NCBI RefSeq assembly: GCF_026339955.1
Contig: NZ_JAPEPW010000001.1
Coordinates: forward strand, 6,221,001-6,285,000
Direction of reading: 5' to 3'
Length of the DNA: 64,000 bases
Source of the DNA: Streptomyces sp. NBC_01549
GTDB lineage: Bacteria > Actinomycetota > Actinomycetes > Streptomycetales > Streptomycetaceae
Shown here: positions 1-7,219 of the stretch, piece after piece
Numbering within the stretch: the first letter of the stretch is position 1
Layout: each line of letters begins with the position of its first letter
Program-made: the position numbers and the translations under genes
Notes under the pieces: model-generated
Databases searched by the model: none
The model's input: the letters and a program-made list of their open reading frames with translations, nothing else
What the model was told of the DNA's origin: nothing

Positions 1-159
1 TTCCAGCCCTTCGCCGTGTGGATCTACAGCGTCGGCGGCTCGCAGGCACAGCTCTCCGTCGCCGTCTCCGTGCTCAGCCTGCTCGTCACCTGGGCCCTGC
101 TCCTCTCGCTCGCCGGGCTCGGCGGGCGCTCCCGTTCCGCTTCCGCATCCCGGGGATGA
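1..159 (+). CDS. ABC transporter permease, C-terminal end (partial)
   Basis: Frame 1 is open from the window edge to a TGA at 157-159 and encodes the last 52 residues of a longer protein. It holds a hydrophobic helix (LSVAVSVLSLLVTWALLLSL) followed by a short basic, Ser-rich tail, as expected for the last membrane segment of a binding-protein-dependent permease. The ATPase gene starts 3 bases later, so both are surely one operon. The rest of the permease and probably a solute-binding protein lie upstream of the window. The family is inferred mainly from this context; the fragment alone has no diagnostic motif. Confidence 0.75.
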   Translation, partial: FQPFAVWIYSVGGSQAQLSVAVSVLSLLVTWALLLSLAGLGGRSRSASASRG

Positions 160-162
160 ACC

Positions 163-1239
163 ATGACCGTCACCACGCTTGAGAAGGCCGCCGACGCCAA
201 GGCCGCCACCGTTGAATTCCGTGGCCTACGACGGGAGTTCGGCCCGACCGTCGCCCTCGACGGCCTCGACCTGACCGTCCGGCCCGGCGAACTCCTCGCC
301 CTGCTCGGACCCTCCGGCTGCGGCAAGACCACCGCGCTGCGGATGCTCGCCGGGTTCGAACACCCCGATTCCGGCGAGGTGCTGGTCGACGGCGAGGACG
401 TCACCCGGGTCCCGGCCCACCGTCGCGACGCCGGGATGGTCTTCCAGTCGTACAGCCTCTTCCCGCACCTCAGCGCCCTCGACAACGTGGCCTTCGGGCT
501 GCGGATGCGCAAGGTACGTACGGCCGAACGGCGTTCCCGCGCCGCCGAGTTGCTCGACCTCGTGGGCCTCGCCGACAAGGGCGAGCGATTCCCGCACCAG
601 CTCTCCGGCGGCCAGCAGCAGCGCATCGCGCTGGCCCGCGCGCTCGCCCTGCGTCCGCGCGTGCTGCTGCTCGACGAGCCTCTCTCCGCACTGGACGCCA
701 AGGTGCGGCTCACCCTGCGTGAGGAGATCCGCCGGCTTCAGCAGGAACTCGGCATCACCACCCTGTTCGTGACGCACGATCAGGAGGAGGCGCTGTCCAT
801 GGCGGACCGTGTCGCCGTGATGCGGGCCGGGCGGCTCGAACAGTGCGCCGCGCCCGCCGAGCTGTACGGGCGGCCCGCGACGGCCTTCGTCGCCGAGTTC
901 GTCGGCACGATGAGCCGGATTCCGGGGCGGCTGGACTCCGGCGTGGTGGAGGTGCTCGGACAGCGGCTGCCCGTCGACGGGGACGCGCCCGCCGCGACGG
1001 AGGTGGATGTGCTCGTACGGCCCGAGGCGGTGCGGGTACGTGGGGACGACGCCGGCACCGCCCGTGTCGTCGCCACCGCCTTCCTCGGCGCCGCCACCCG
1101 CGTCACCGTCCTGCTCCCGGACGCCACCGAGGTCAAGGCCGACCTGTCCACCCACGAGGCCGCCGGGCTCGGCTCGGGCGCCGCCGTGACCGTGAGCCTC
1201 CCGGAGCGGCCGGTGCTGGTGGCCGAGCGCACGCGGTAA
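163..1239 (+). CDS. ABC transporter ATP-binding protein (PotA/FbpC/PhnT type)
   Basis: This 358-residue cytoplasmic ATPase powers the importer whose permease ends just upstream. Visible motifs are Walker A GPSGCGKTT (49-57), the Q-loop FQSYS (around Q95), the signature LSGGQQQR (147-154), Walker B LLLDEP (168-173) and the switch histidine in FVTHDQEEA (H205). Residues from about 240 to the end match a TOBE-like C-terminal domain, which separates this class (polyamine, iron, 2-aminoethylphosphonate, sugar importers) from plain ATPases. The substrate cannot be read from the sequence. The next gene encodes a phosphatase/phosphodiesterase fusion, which favours a phosphorylated or phosphonate-type substrate; that is inference. 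Confidence 0.9.
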   Translation: MTVTTLEKAADAKAATVEFRGLRREFGPTVALDGLDLTVRPGELLALLGPSGCGKTTALRMLAGFEHPDSGEVLVDGEDVTRVPAHRRDAGMVFQSYSLFPHLSALDNVAFGLRMRKVRTAERRSRAAELLDLVGLADKGERFPHQLSGGQQQRIALARALALRPRVLLLDEPLSALDAKVRLTLREEIRRLQQELGITTLFVTHDQEEALSMADRVAVMRAGRLEQCAAPAELYGRPATAFVAEFVGTMSRIPGRLDSGVVEVLGQRLPVDGDAPAATEVDVLVRPEAVRVRGDDAGTARVVATAFLGAATRVTVLLPDATEVKADLSTHEAAGLGSGAAVTVSLPERPVLVAERTR

Positions 1240-1283
1240 CCGCCGCATCCCCCACTGAGAAAAGCCGAGTGAAAGAGAGCACC

Positions 1284-2819
1284 GTGACCCTCCGCACCAC
1301 CGCCCCCCACCTCCCGCTCCAGGCCGTCCTGTTCGACATGGACGGCACGCTCGTGGACACCGAGCGACTGTGGTGGGAGGCGGTGGAGCAGGTGGCCGAC
1401 GGGCTCGGGCGCCCGTTGACCGGGGCCGACCAGCCGGAGGTGCTCGGCCGGCCCGTCGAGTACACCGCCGCCTGGCTCGGCGGGCTCACGGGTACCGGGG
1501 CTCGGGAGATCGCCACCGAGCTGCACCGGGAGTTCGCGGACCGGGTCCGCACCGGCATCGTGCCCCGCCCGGGTGCCCTGCGGCTCCTCGGCGAACTGGT
1601 CCGCGAGGGTGTCCCCACCGCCCTCGTGACCGCGTCGCCGCGCGCCGTCGCCGACACCGTTCTGGCGGCCCTGGGCGCCGAGCACTTCGCCGTCTCCGTC
1701 ACGGCCGACGACACCGAACGCACCAAGCCCGCCCCCGACCCCTACCTCGCCGCCTGCCGCGCCCTCGGCGTCGAGCCCGCCGGGTGCGTGGCCGTGGAGG
1801 ACACCGAGACGGGTGTGGCGTCCGCCGAGGCCGCGGGGTGTGCGGTGCTCGCCGTGCCCTCGCTCGCGCCGATCGCCTCCGTGCCCGGACGCACCGTCCT
1901 GACCAGCCTGGAGGAGGTGACCCCGGCCCGGCTGCGCGCCATGGTCGCGCCCCGCGAGCTGCGGGTGATGAGCTGGAACCTCTGGTGCGGCGGGACGAAG
2001 GTCGACGACCACCGCGAGAAGCAGCTCAAGGTCATCGCCGGGACCGGCGCGGACGTGGTCGGCCTCCAGGAGACCTACGGCACCTCGGCACAGGAGCTCG
2101 CCGAGGCACTCGGCTGGCACCACCACCGGGCCGGCGAGAACCTCGGCGTCATCAGCCGCTACCCGATCACCGCCCACCACGGCGACCCGGACGTCGGCTT
2201 CTACGGCGGCACCGGAGTGCGCGTCCGGCTGGACGGCGGCCAGGAGGTGGACGTCTGGAGCGCCCACCTCGACTACACGCCGTACGGCCCCTACGAGGCC
2301 CGCTTCGACCGGCTCCCGGCGGCCGAACTCATCGCCCACGAGGGCGTCCGGCTGGAGCAGATGCGGGAGATCCTGAGGCGGATCGCCGAGTCCGCCACCG
2401 AGGCGGTCCCCGTGGTCCTGGTCGGTGACTTCAACGCGCCCTCGCACCTGGACCGGCCGGACGTCGAGTGGCCCGTGACCAGGGCCGCCGAGGAGGCCGG
2501 CCTGCGCGACTCCTACCGCGAGGCCCACCCCGACCCCGTACGGGAGCCCGGGCACACCTGGTCGCCGGTCCATGTGGAGCACGAGGACGGCAGCGGGCGG
2601 CCCGAGCCGCAGGACCGGATCGACTTCGTGCTGCACCGGGGGCTGACCGTGCTCGACTCCCGGGCGCTCGGCACCGGCACGCCGCGACCCTGGCCCGACG
2701 TCGCCGGCAACGACTGGCCCTCGGACCACGCCGCGGTCGTGACCACCTTCGCCGTGCCCCGCGCCGAGCTCTCCGACCCCGCCGAACTCGCCGACCGGCC
2801 GGGCATGTCCGCGCACTGA
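1284..2819 (+). CDS. HAD phosphatase / EEP-family phosphohydrolase fusion
   Basis: A 511-residue protein made of two hydrolase domains. Residues about 12-215 are a HAD-IA phosphatase: nucleophile motif FDMDGTLVDT (D18, D20), LVTAS (about 115-119), the conserved lysine in KPAPDPYL (K149) and acidic motif VEDTETG (171-177). Residues about 225-490 form an endonuclease/exonuclease/phosphatase domain: SWNLW (N232), LQETYG (E263), SAHLD (H328), VGDFNAP (D382, N384) and the terminal SDHAAV (D481, H482). All catalytic positions of both domains look intact, so it could cleave a phosphodiester and then remove the phosphate. It follows the ABC ATPase gene by 44 bases. Start: GTG at 1284 behind AAAGAGAG; a GTG at 1269 is also possible. 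No signal peptide is seen, so it probably acts in the cytoplasm. Confidence 0.88.
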   Translation: MTLRTTAPHLPLQAVLFDMDGTLVDTERLWWEAVEQVADGLGRPLTGADQPEVLGRPVEYTAAWLGGLTGTGAREIATELHREFADRVRTGIVPRPGALRLLGELVREGVPTALVTASPRAVADTVLAALGAEHFAVSVTADDTERTKPAPDPYLAACRALGVEPAGCVAVEDTETGVASAEAAGCAVLAVPSLAPIASVPGRTVLTSLEEVTPARLRAMVAPRELRVMSWNLWCGGTKVDDHREKQLKVIAGTGADVVGLQETYGTSAQELAEALGWHHHRAGENLGVISRYPITAHHGDPDVGFYGGTGVRVRLDGGQEVDVWSAHLDYTPYGPYEARFDRLPAAELIAHEGVRLEQMREILRRIAESATEAVPVVLVGDFNAPSHLDRPDVEWPVTRAAEEAGLRDSYREAHPDPVREPGHTWSPVHVEHEDGSGRPEPQDRIDFVLHRGLTVLDSRALGTGTPRPWPDVAGNDWPSDHAAVVTTFAVPRAELSDPAELADRPGMSAH

Positions 2820-2835
2820 ACCGAGAGTCAGTCCA

Positions 2836-2867
2836 GGAAGCCATGAGGAAGCCATGAGGAAGCCATT
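2836..2867. repeat. 11-bp tandem repeat, about 2.9 copies
   Basis: The unit GGAAGCCATGA occurs at 2836-2846 and 2847-2857, followed by a partial copy (GGAAGCCATT) at 2858-2867. It lies just after the stop codon of the fusion hydrolase and directly abuts the predicted -35 box of the conservon promoter. It could be replication slippage or a repeated protein-binding site. Confidence 0.85.
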
Positions 2868-2895
2868 GCGATGCGGGCGCGCCATCACGTAGGTT
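2866..2895 (+). promoter_or_regulatory. Putative HrdB-type promoter of the conservon operon
   Basis: TTGCGA (2866-2871) and TAGGTT (2890-2895) are separated by 18 bases, a good match to the vegetative Streptomyces -35/-10 pattern. Transcription would begin near 2902, leaving an untranslated leader of about 80 bases before the ATG at 2981. Predicted from sequence only. Confidence 0.5.
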
Positions 2896-2980
2896 GATCC
2901 GCGCCGCTACCGGCGAGTAACACCGATGGGTAACCAACCGTCGCCCGGCCACCCGACCGTCCTGTCGTCCTGGGGAGTCC

Positions 2981-5272
2981 ATGCGCTGGTCCTTCGGCCG
3001 TCCCACCACGGTCCGTACGCGCATCGTGGCGCTCGCGCTCGCACCGGTGGTCGCCCTCATGGTGCTGTGGAGCTTCGCCATGGTGTCCGTCACCGGCGAA
3101 CTGCGCGCGCTCGTCCGGGTCCAGGGGATGTACGACGACTTCGGGACACCCGTCGACACGGCGGTCGGCCAGATCCAGATCGAACGGCGGCTCGCGGCCG
3201 CCTACCTGGGCGCGGACCACGGCACGGCGGCGGCCCTCGACCTGATGGCGCAGCAGCGCCGCACCGACCGCGCCGTGACCGCCATGCGCACGGCGATCCG
3301 GGACGGCGACCGCGGCCGGCTCTCCGGCAGGCAGCGACAGGCGCTCGACGCCGTGCTGCGCTCCTTCGACGGGCTGGAGGGGCTGCGGGAGCGGGTGCTG
3401 TCCCGCGCCATCACCTGGGACCGGGCGGTCACCGAGTACGGCACCCTCGTCGAACCCGGCTTCGACGTCGAGTCCGCGCTGACCGCGCTGCAGGCCGGAC
3501 AGCTGGCGCGCGAGGCCCAGGTGGTCATCGAGCTGGTGCGGGTGAGGGAGTTCGTCTCCCGGGAGGACGCCCTCGTCGCCGGGGCGCGGGCCGCCGGATC
3601 GCTCACCGACCGCCAGTACGACACGCTCACCGCGACGATCGAGGACCGCCGGGTCTTCGAGCGGACGTATGTGCCCGACCTCCCCGCCGACTCGCGTGCG
3701 CTCTTCGAGGAGTTCCAGCGCGGTTTCCTGTACCGGGGGTTGACCCGGGGCGAGGACGCCCTGCTGCGGGCGGGCGCGCGGGGCGCGGGGGAGGCCGTCG
3801 CGGCCGGCTCCTGGCGCACCACCACCGACCGGGCGGTCAAGCGGTACATGCAGCTGTGCACGCGCTCGGCCGTCAACTCCGCTGAACGCGGACGGGCCTT
3901 CGCCTACCGGGAGCTGGCCAAGACCGCGATCGTCGGTGTGCTCGGACTCGCCGCCGTGGGACTGTCCCTGTGGTTCGCTGTACGCGGCGCCCGGCGCATC
4001 TCCCGCCGTCTGGAGACCCTCCGGGACGCCGCCGACCTCCTCACTAACCGCCAACTGCCCGACGTGATGAGGCGGTTGAGTGCGGGCGAGGACGTGGACG
4101 CCGCCACCGAGGCACCACCCCTGGCCGACGGGGAGGCGGGAGCCGACGAGATCGGCCAGGTCGGCCGGTCCTTCAACACCGCCCGCCTCGCGGCCGTCGA
4201 GGCCGCCGTCAAACAGGCCACCCTGCGCAGCGGGCTGTTCGCGGTGCTCCTCAACATCGCCCGCCGCAACCAGGCGCTCGTCCACCGCCAGCTCAAACTG
4301 GTCGACACGCTGGAGCGGCGCACCGACGACCCGGACGTCCTGGACGACCTGTTCCGGATCGACCACCTCACCACCCGGATGCGGCGCCACGCGGAGAGCC
4401 TGATCATCCTCTCCGGCGCGGCGCCCGGCCGCAGATGGCGCCGACCCGTACCCGTCGCCCGCGTGATGGCCTCCGCGGTGAGCGAGATCGAGGAGTACGC
4501 GCGCGTCGTGGTCCCGCCGATGCCGGAGGTGGGTGTCGCGGCGGACGCCGTCGCCGACGTCGTCCATCTGATCGCCGAACTCGTCGAGAACGCCACCGTG
4601 TTCTCGCCGCCCCAGGCCCAGGTCACCCTGCGTACCGGCCGGACCGGGGGCGGGTTCGTCCTGGAGATCGACGACCGGGGACTCGGCCTCGAGCCCGAAC
4701 AGATCGAGGAGGCCCACCGCACCCTCACCACACCGGACGACTTCGACCCGACCCGGCACGACCGGCTCGGGCTGTACGTGGTGGGGCGGCTCGCCGCACG
4801 GCACGGCATCGAGGTCACGCTGTGCCGGTCGCCGTACGGCGGTACGACGGCGGTGGTGCTGCTGCCGGAGGCGGTCCTCGCGCCGGTCGACCCCGAGCGG
4901 CCGGAGCCGGCGGCGGACACGGACCGGCGAACGCTGCCGTCCCGGACCTCCCCGAGGGGCACCGCGGTCCTCCGGAAACCGCGAGAGGCACACACGCGGC
5001 ACGTGGACCCCGCGCCGGAGAGCGCTCCGGCCACGAGCCCGGCCGCCCTGCCCACCCGAGTCCGGCAGACCTCCCTCGCCCCCCAGCTGCGCACCGAGGG
5101 CCCGGCCGCCGACGAGACGCCGGAGCGCGAGGTCACCCCCGAGGAGGTCCGCGCGGTCTTCGGCGCCTTCCAGCGCGGCCTCGACCGCGGCCGCAAGGGC
5201 CTGCCCACCGGGCCCGGCTCCGAGCGGCGAACCGACACCGAGGAAGGGACGGACGCCGACGATGCTCCGTGA
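2981..5272 (+). CDS. cvnA: Conservon sensor, nitrate/nitrite-sensing histidine-kinase-like protein (CvnA)
   Basis: A 763-residue membrane sensor. A first membrane helix lies at about 10-35, followed by an extracellular helical region of about 270 residues resembling NIT sensing domains, a second helix at about 312-335 (KTAIVGVLGLAAVGLSLWF), and a HAMP-like stretch. The cytoplasmic half has a helical segment with DHLTTRMRRHAESL in the H-box position and a clear HATPase_c domain: N-box HLIAELVENATVFSPP, DDRGLGLEPEQ and DRLGLYVVGRLAARHG. The last 150 residues are Pro/Arg-rich and low complexity. It is the first gene of a CvnA-CvnB-CvnC set and its stop overlaps the next start by 11 bases. Conservon sensors are thought to signal through their roadblock and GTPase partners rather than by a classic response regulator. 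Confidence 0.88.
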   Translation: MRWSFGRPTTVRTRIVALALAPVVALMVLWSFAMVSVTGELRALVRVQGMYDDFGTPVDTAVGQIQIERRLAAAYLGADHGTAAALDLMAQQRRTDRAVTAMRTAIRDGDRGRLSGRQRQALDAVLRSFDGLEGLRERVLSRAITWDRAVTEYGTLVEPGFDVESALTALQAGQLAREAQVVIELVRVREFVSREDALVAGARAAGSLTDRQYDTLTATIEDRRVFERTYVPDLPADSRALFEEFQRGFLYRGLTRGEDALLRAGARGAGEAVAAGSWRTTTDRAVKRYMQLCTRSAVNSAERGRAFAYRELAKTAIVGVLGLAAVGLSLWFAVRGARRISRRLETLRDAADLLTNRQLPDVMRRLSAGEDVDAATEAPPLADGEAGADEIGQVGRSFNTARLAAVEAAVKQATLRSGLFAVLLNIARRNQALVHRQLKLVDTLERRTDDPDVLDDLFRIDHLTTRMRRHAESLIILSGAAPGRRWRRPVPVARVMASAVSEIEEYARVVVPPMPEVGVAADAVADVVHLIAELVENATVFSPPQAQVTLRTGRTGGGFVLEIDDRGLGLEPEQIEEAHRTLTTPDDFDPTRHDRLGLYVVGRLAARHGIEVTLCRSPYGGTTAVVLLPEAVLAPVDPERPEPAADTDRRTLPSRTSPRGTAVLRKPREAHTRHVDPAPESAPATSPAALPTRVRQTSLAPQLRTEGPAADETPEREVTPEEVRAVFGAFQRGLDRGRKGLPTGPGSERRTDTEEGTDADDAP

Positions 5273-5732
5273 CCAGACCCCCGAGCACTCCGACCGGGCC
5301 ATCGAGCCCACGAGCACCACCGCCGAATCGCCCGGCGCGGACCTGGGCTGGCTGCTCGACGACCTCGTGGCGAGGACCGAGCATGTCCGGCAGGCCGTGC
5401 TCCTCACCGCCGACGGCCTCCCGCTGAGCTGCTCGGACGGTATGCGCAGACGGGACATCGAGCACCTCGCCGCGGTCTGCTCCGGCTTCCACAGCCTGGC
5501 CCGCTCGGCCGGCGAACGCTTCGCCGCGGGGGAGGTGCGCCAGACCATGGTGATGCTCGACGACGCCTATCTCTTCATCACCCCGGCGGGCGACGGCAGC
5601 CGGCTGGCCGTCCTGAGCGAGGTGCAGACGGACGTCGGACAGCTCGCCCACGAGATGGCGCTGCTCGTCCGCCGGGTGGGCCGCCACATGGCCGCCGCCG
5701 TACGGTCGGCCGCCGACCCCGCGGGCCCCTGA
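5262..5732 (+). CDS. cvnB: Roadblock/LC7 domain protein (CvnB)
   Basis: A 156-residue roadblock/LC7 protein. After a 25-residue acidic leader comes the family core: LGWLLDDLVARTEHVRQAVL, LTADGLPLSCSDG, then a helix and MVMLDDAYLFITPAGDGSRL. Roadblock proteins of this type are small alpha/beta dimers that, in conservons, bind or regulate a Ras-like GTPase. Translation is coupled to cvnA by an 11-base overlap. The DUF742 gene starts 8 bases downstream. Confidence 0.92.
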   Translation: MLRDQTPEHSDRAIEPTSTTAESPGADLGWLLDDLVARTEHVRQAVLLTADGLPLSCSDGMRRRDIEHLAAVCSGFHSLARSAGERFAAGEVRQTMVMLDDAYLFITPAGDGSRLAVLSEVQTDVGQLAHEMALLVRRVGRHMAAAVRSAADPAGP

Positions 5733-5739
5733 CCCGGCC

Positions 5740-6120
5740 GTGACCGACGACCACTGGTACGAGGACGAGACCGGGTCGATGGTGCGGCCCTACACCGTGA
5801 CACGGGGCCGGACCCGGCCCTCGGATCGGCACACGATCGATCTGATGTCGCGGGTCACCGCCCTGAGGACGGACGAGGGCCGGCCGGGTGTCGACCACGC
5901 CGGCGCCGCCCTGCTGGCCCTGGTGCGCCACGGACCCCGGCCGGTCGTCGAACTCGCCGCCGACGCCGACCTGCCCCTGACCGTCGTCCGCGTGCTGCTC
6001 GGCGACCTGGCCGAGGCCGGACTCGTACGCATCGACGCACCGCGCCGCCTGGAACCGGGCGCCCCGGCGGCCGACCCGGAGCTGCTGCGCGAGATCGTGG
6101 AGCGACTGCGCGAGCTGTGA
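5740..6120 (+). CDS. cvnC: DUF742 protein (CvnC)
   Basis: A 126-residue DUF742 protein of winged-helix appearance. The typical start is visible: YEDETGSMVRPYTVTRGRT, then RHTIDLMSRVTAL and a helix-turn-helix-like segment (VVELAADADLPLTVVRVLLG) ending in GLVRIDAPRR. GTG start 8 bases after cvnB. In standard conservons a GTPase gene (cvnD) follows directly. Here the stop codon is followed by a hexanucleotide repeat and then unrelated catabolic genes, so the cluster has three genes rather than four. Confidence 0.9.
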   Translation: MTDDHWYEDETGSMVRPYTVTRGRTRPSDRHTIDLMSRVTALRTDEGRPGVDHAGAALLALVRHGPRPVVELAADADLPLTVVRVLLGDLAEAGLVRIDAPRRLEPGAPAADPELLREIVERLREL

Positions 6121-6160
6121 GACCCGGACCCGGACCCGGACCCGGACCCGAACCCGGACC
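6121..6160. repeat. Hexanucleotide tandem repeat (GACCCG)n
   Basis: Starting on the base after the cvnC stop codon, GACCCG is repeated about five times and then decays (GACCCGAACCCGGACCGG). It occupies the place where a cvnD start would be expected. Slippage-prone microsatellites like this can vary between strains. Confidence 0.9.
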
Positions 6161-6232
6161 GGGATGTCGGGACGGCTCTTGACGACGTCTGTGACCTGCG
6201 CCTCAGGGGGTTTCGGGCGCTGTCCGAGGGCG

Positions 6233-6293
6233 CGCAACGAATCGCCGCCCAAGGCCGGGCGCACGCAACGATTCGTCCACCGGCACGCAACGG
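6233..6293 (+). promoter_or_regulatory. Triple direct repeat CGCAACGR, probable regulator-binding sites
   Basis: CGCAACGA (6233-6240), CGCAACGA (6264-6271) and CGCAACGG (6286-6293) all read in the same direction. The first two extend to CGCAACGAATCG and CGCAACGATTCG. They sit directly upstream of a predicted promoter for the amidase/amine oxidase pair, a typical arrangement for activator or repressor sites. The binding protein is unknown. Confidence 0.5.
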
Positions 6294-6300
6294 CTCCTCC

Positions 6301-6330
6301 TTGTCCCCCCGAGCCCTCCGCCCGTACCGT
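6301..6330 (+). promoter_or_regulatory. Putative promoter of the amidase-amine oxidase operon
   Basis: TTGTCC (6301-6306) and TACCGT (6325-6330) are 18 bases apart. Transcription would start near 6337, about 36 bases before the ATG at 6373. It follows the triple repeat. Predicted only. Confidence 0.35.
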
Positions 6331-6372
6331 CTAGACAGCCCCCGAACCCCTCCGTACCCGCGAGGACCACGC

Positions 6373-7161
6373 ATGCGCACAGCCCTGCTCCAGAGCTCCG
6401 GCCGCCCCGGCTCGGTCGTCGAGAACCTGAAGGTCCTCGACGAGGCCGCGGGCCGTGCCGCCGCCGCCGGGGCCGGGCTCGTGGCGGCGCCGGAGATGTT
6501 CCTCACCGGGTACGCGATCGGCGACGACATCGCCCGCCTCGCCGAGCCCGCCGACGGGGACTCCGCCGACGCGATCGCCGAGATCGCCACCCGCCACGGC
6601 GTCGCCGTCGCCTACGGCTACCCCGAGCGCGAGGGCGAGACGGTCCACAACTCCGCCCAGCTCATCTCCGCCGACGGCACCCGGCTCGCGAACTACCGCA
6701 AGACCCACCTCTTCGGCTGCTTCGAGCGCGACCACTTCACACCCGGCGTCCAGCCCGTCGTCCAGGCCGAGCTGAACGGCCTCCGCGTCGGCCTCATGAT
6801 CTGCTACGACGTCGAGTTCCCGGAGAACGTCCGGGCGCACGCCCTCGCCGGCACCGACCTCCTCGTCGTGCCGACCGCGCAGATGCACCCGTTCCAGTTC
6901 GTCGCCGAGTCCGTCGTCCCGGTGCGCGCCTTCGAGAACCAGATGTACGTCGCGTACGTCAACCGGGTCGGTCCGGAAGGCGAGTTCGAGTTCGTCGGAC
7001 TGTCCACGCTGGCCGGTCCCGACGGGATCGCCCGCACCCGGGCCGGACGCGGTGAGGAACTCGTCCTCGCCGACGCCGACCCCGACTTCCTCGCGGCCTC
7101 GCGCGAGGCGAACCCGTATCTGAAGGACCGCCGCCCCGGCCTCTACGGGTCGCTCGTCTGA
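6373..7161 (+). CDS. Carbon-nitrogen hydrolase (nitrilase-superfamily amidase)
   Basis: A 262-residue cytoplasmic amidase. The nitrilase Glu-Lys-Cys triad is intact: E41 in AAPEMFLTGY, K110 in YRKTHLFG and C144 in MICYDVEFPE. Length and motifs fit the single-domain omega-amidase/aliphatic amidase branch. ATG at 6373 is preceded by GAGGA; an upstream in-frame start lacks a ribosome site and extends through the promoter. The flavin amine oxidase gene starts 58 bases downstream. Since many enzymes of that oxidase type decarboxylate aromatic amino acids to amides, this amidase is likely to hydrolyse that amide to the acid plus ammonia. The actual substrate is unproven. Confidence 0.88.
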   Translation: MRTALLQSSGRPGSVVENLKVLDEAAGRAAAAGAGLVAAPEMFLTGYAIGDDIARLAEPADGDSADAIAEIATRHGVAVAYGYPEREGETVHNSAQLISADGTRLANYRKTHLFGCFERDHFTPGVQPVVQAELNGLRVGLMICYDVEFPENVRAHALAGTDLLVVPTAQMHPFQFVAESVVPVRAFENQMYVAYVNRVGPEGEFEFVGLSTLAGPDGIARTRAGRGEELVLADADPDFLAASREANPYLKDRRPGLYGSLV

Positions 7162-7219
7162 CACCCGGCCGCCTCCGGCGCCTCCCCTCACCAGCTTTCC
7201 CGCAAGGAGTCCGTACCCC

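Noticed and set aside
2885..5548. An 887-codon open frame on the minus strand opposite the conservon sensor
   Set aside because: It is a shadow of high-GC codon bias; the plus-strand gene has clear domains, a promoter and overlapping neighbours.
6121..6160. GACCCG repeats considered as a CRISPR-like array
   Set aside because: Contiguous hexamers without spacers; it is a simple microsatellite. No CRISPR array was seen elsewhere.
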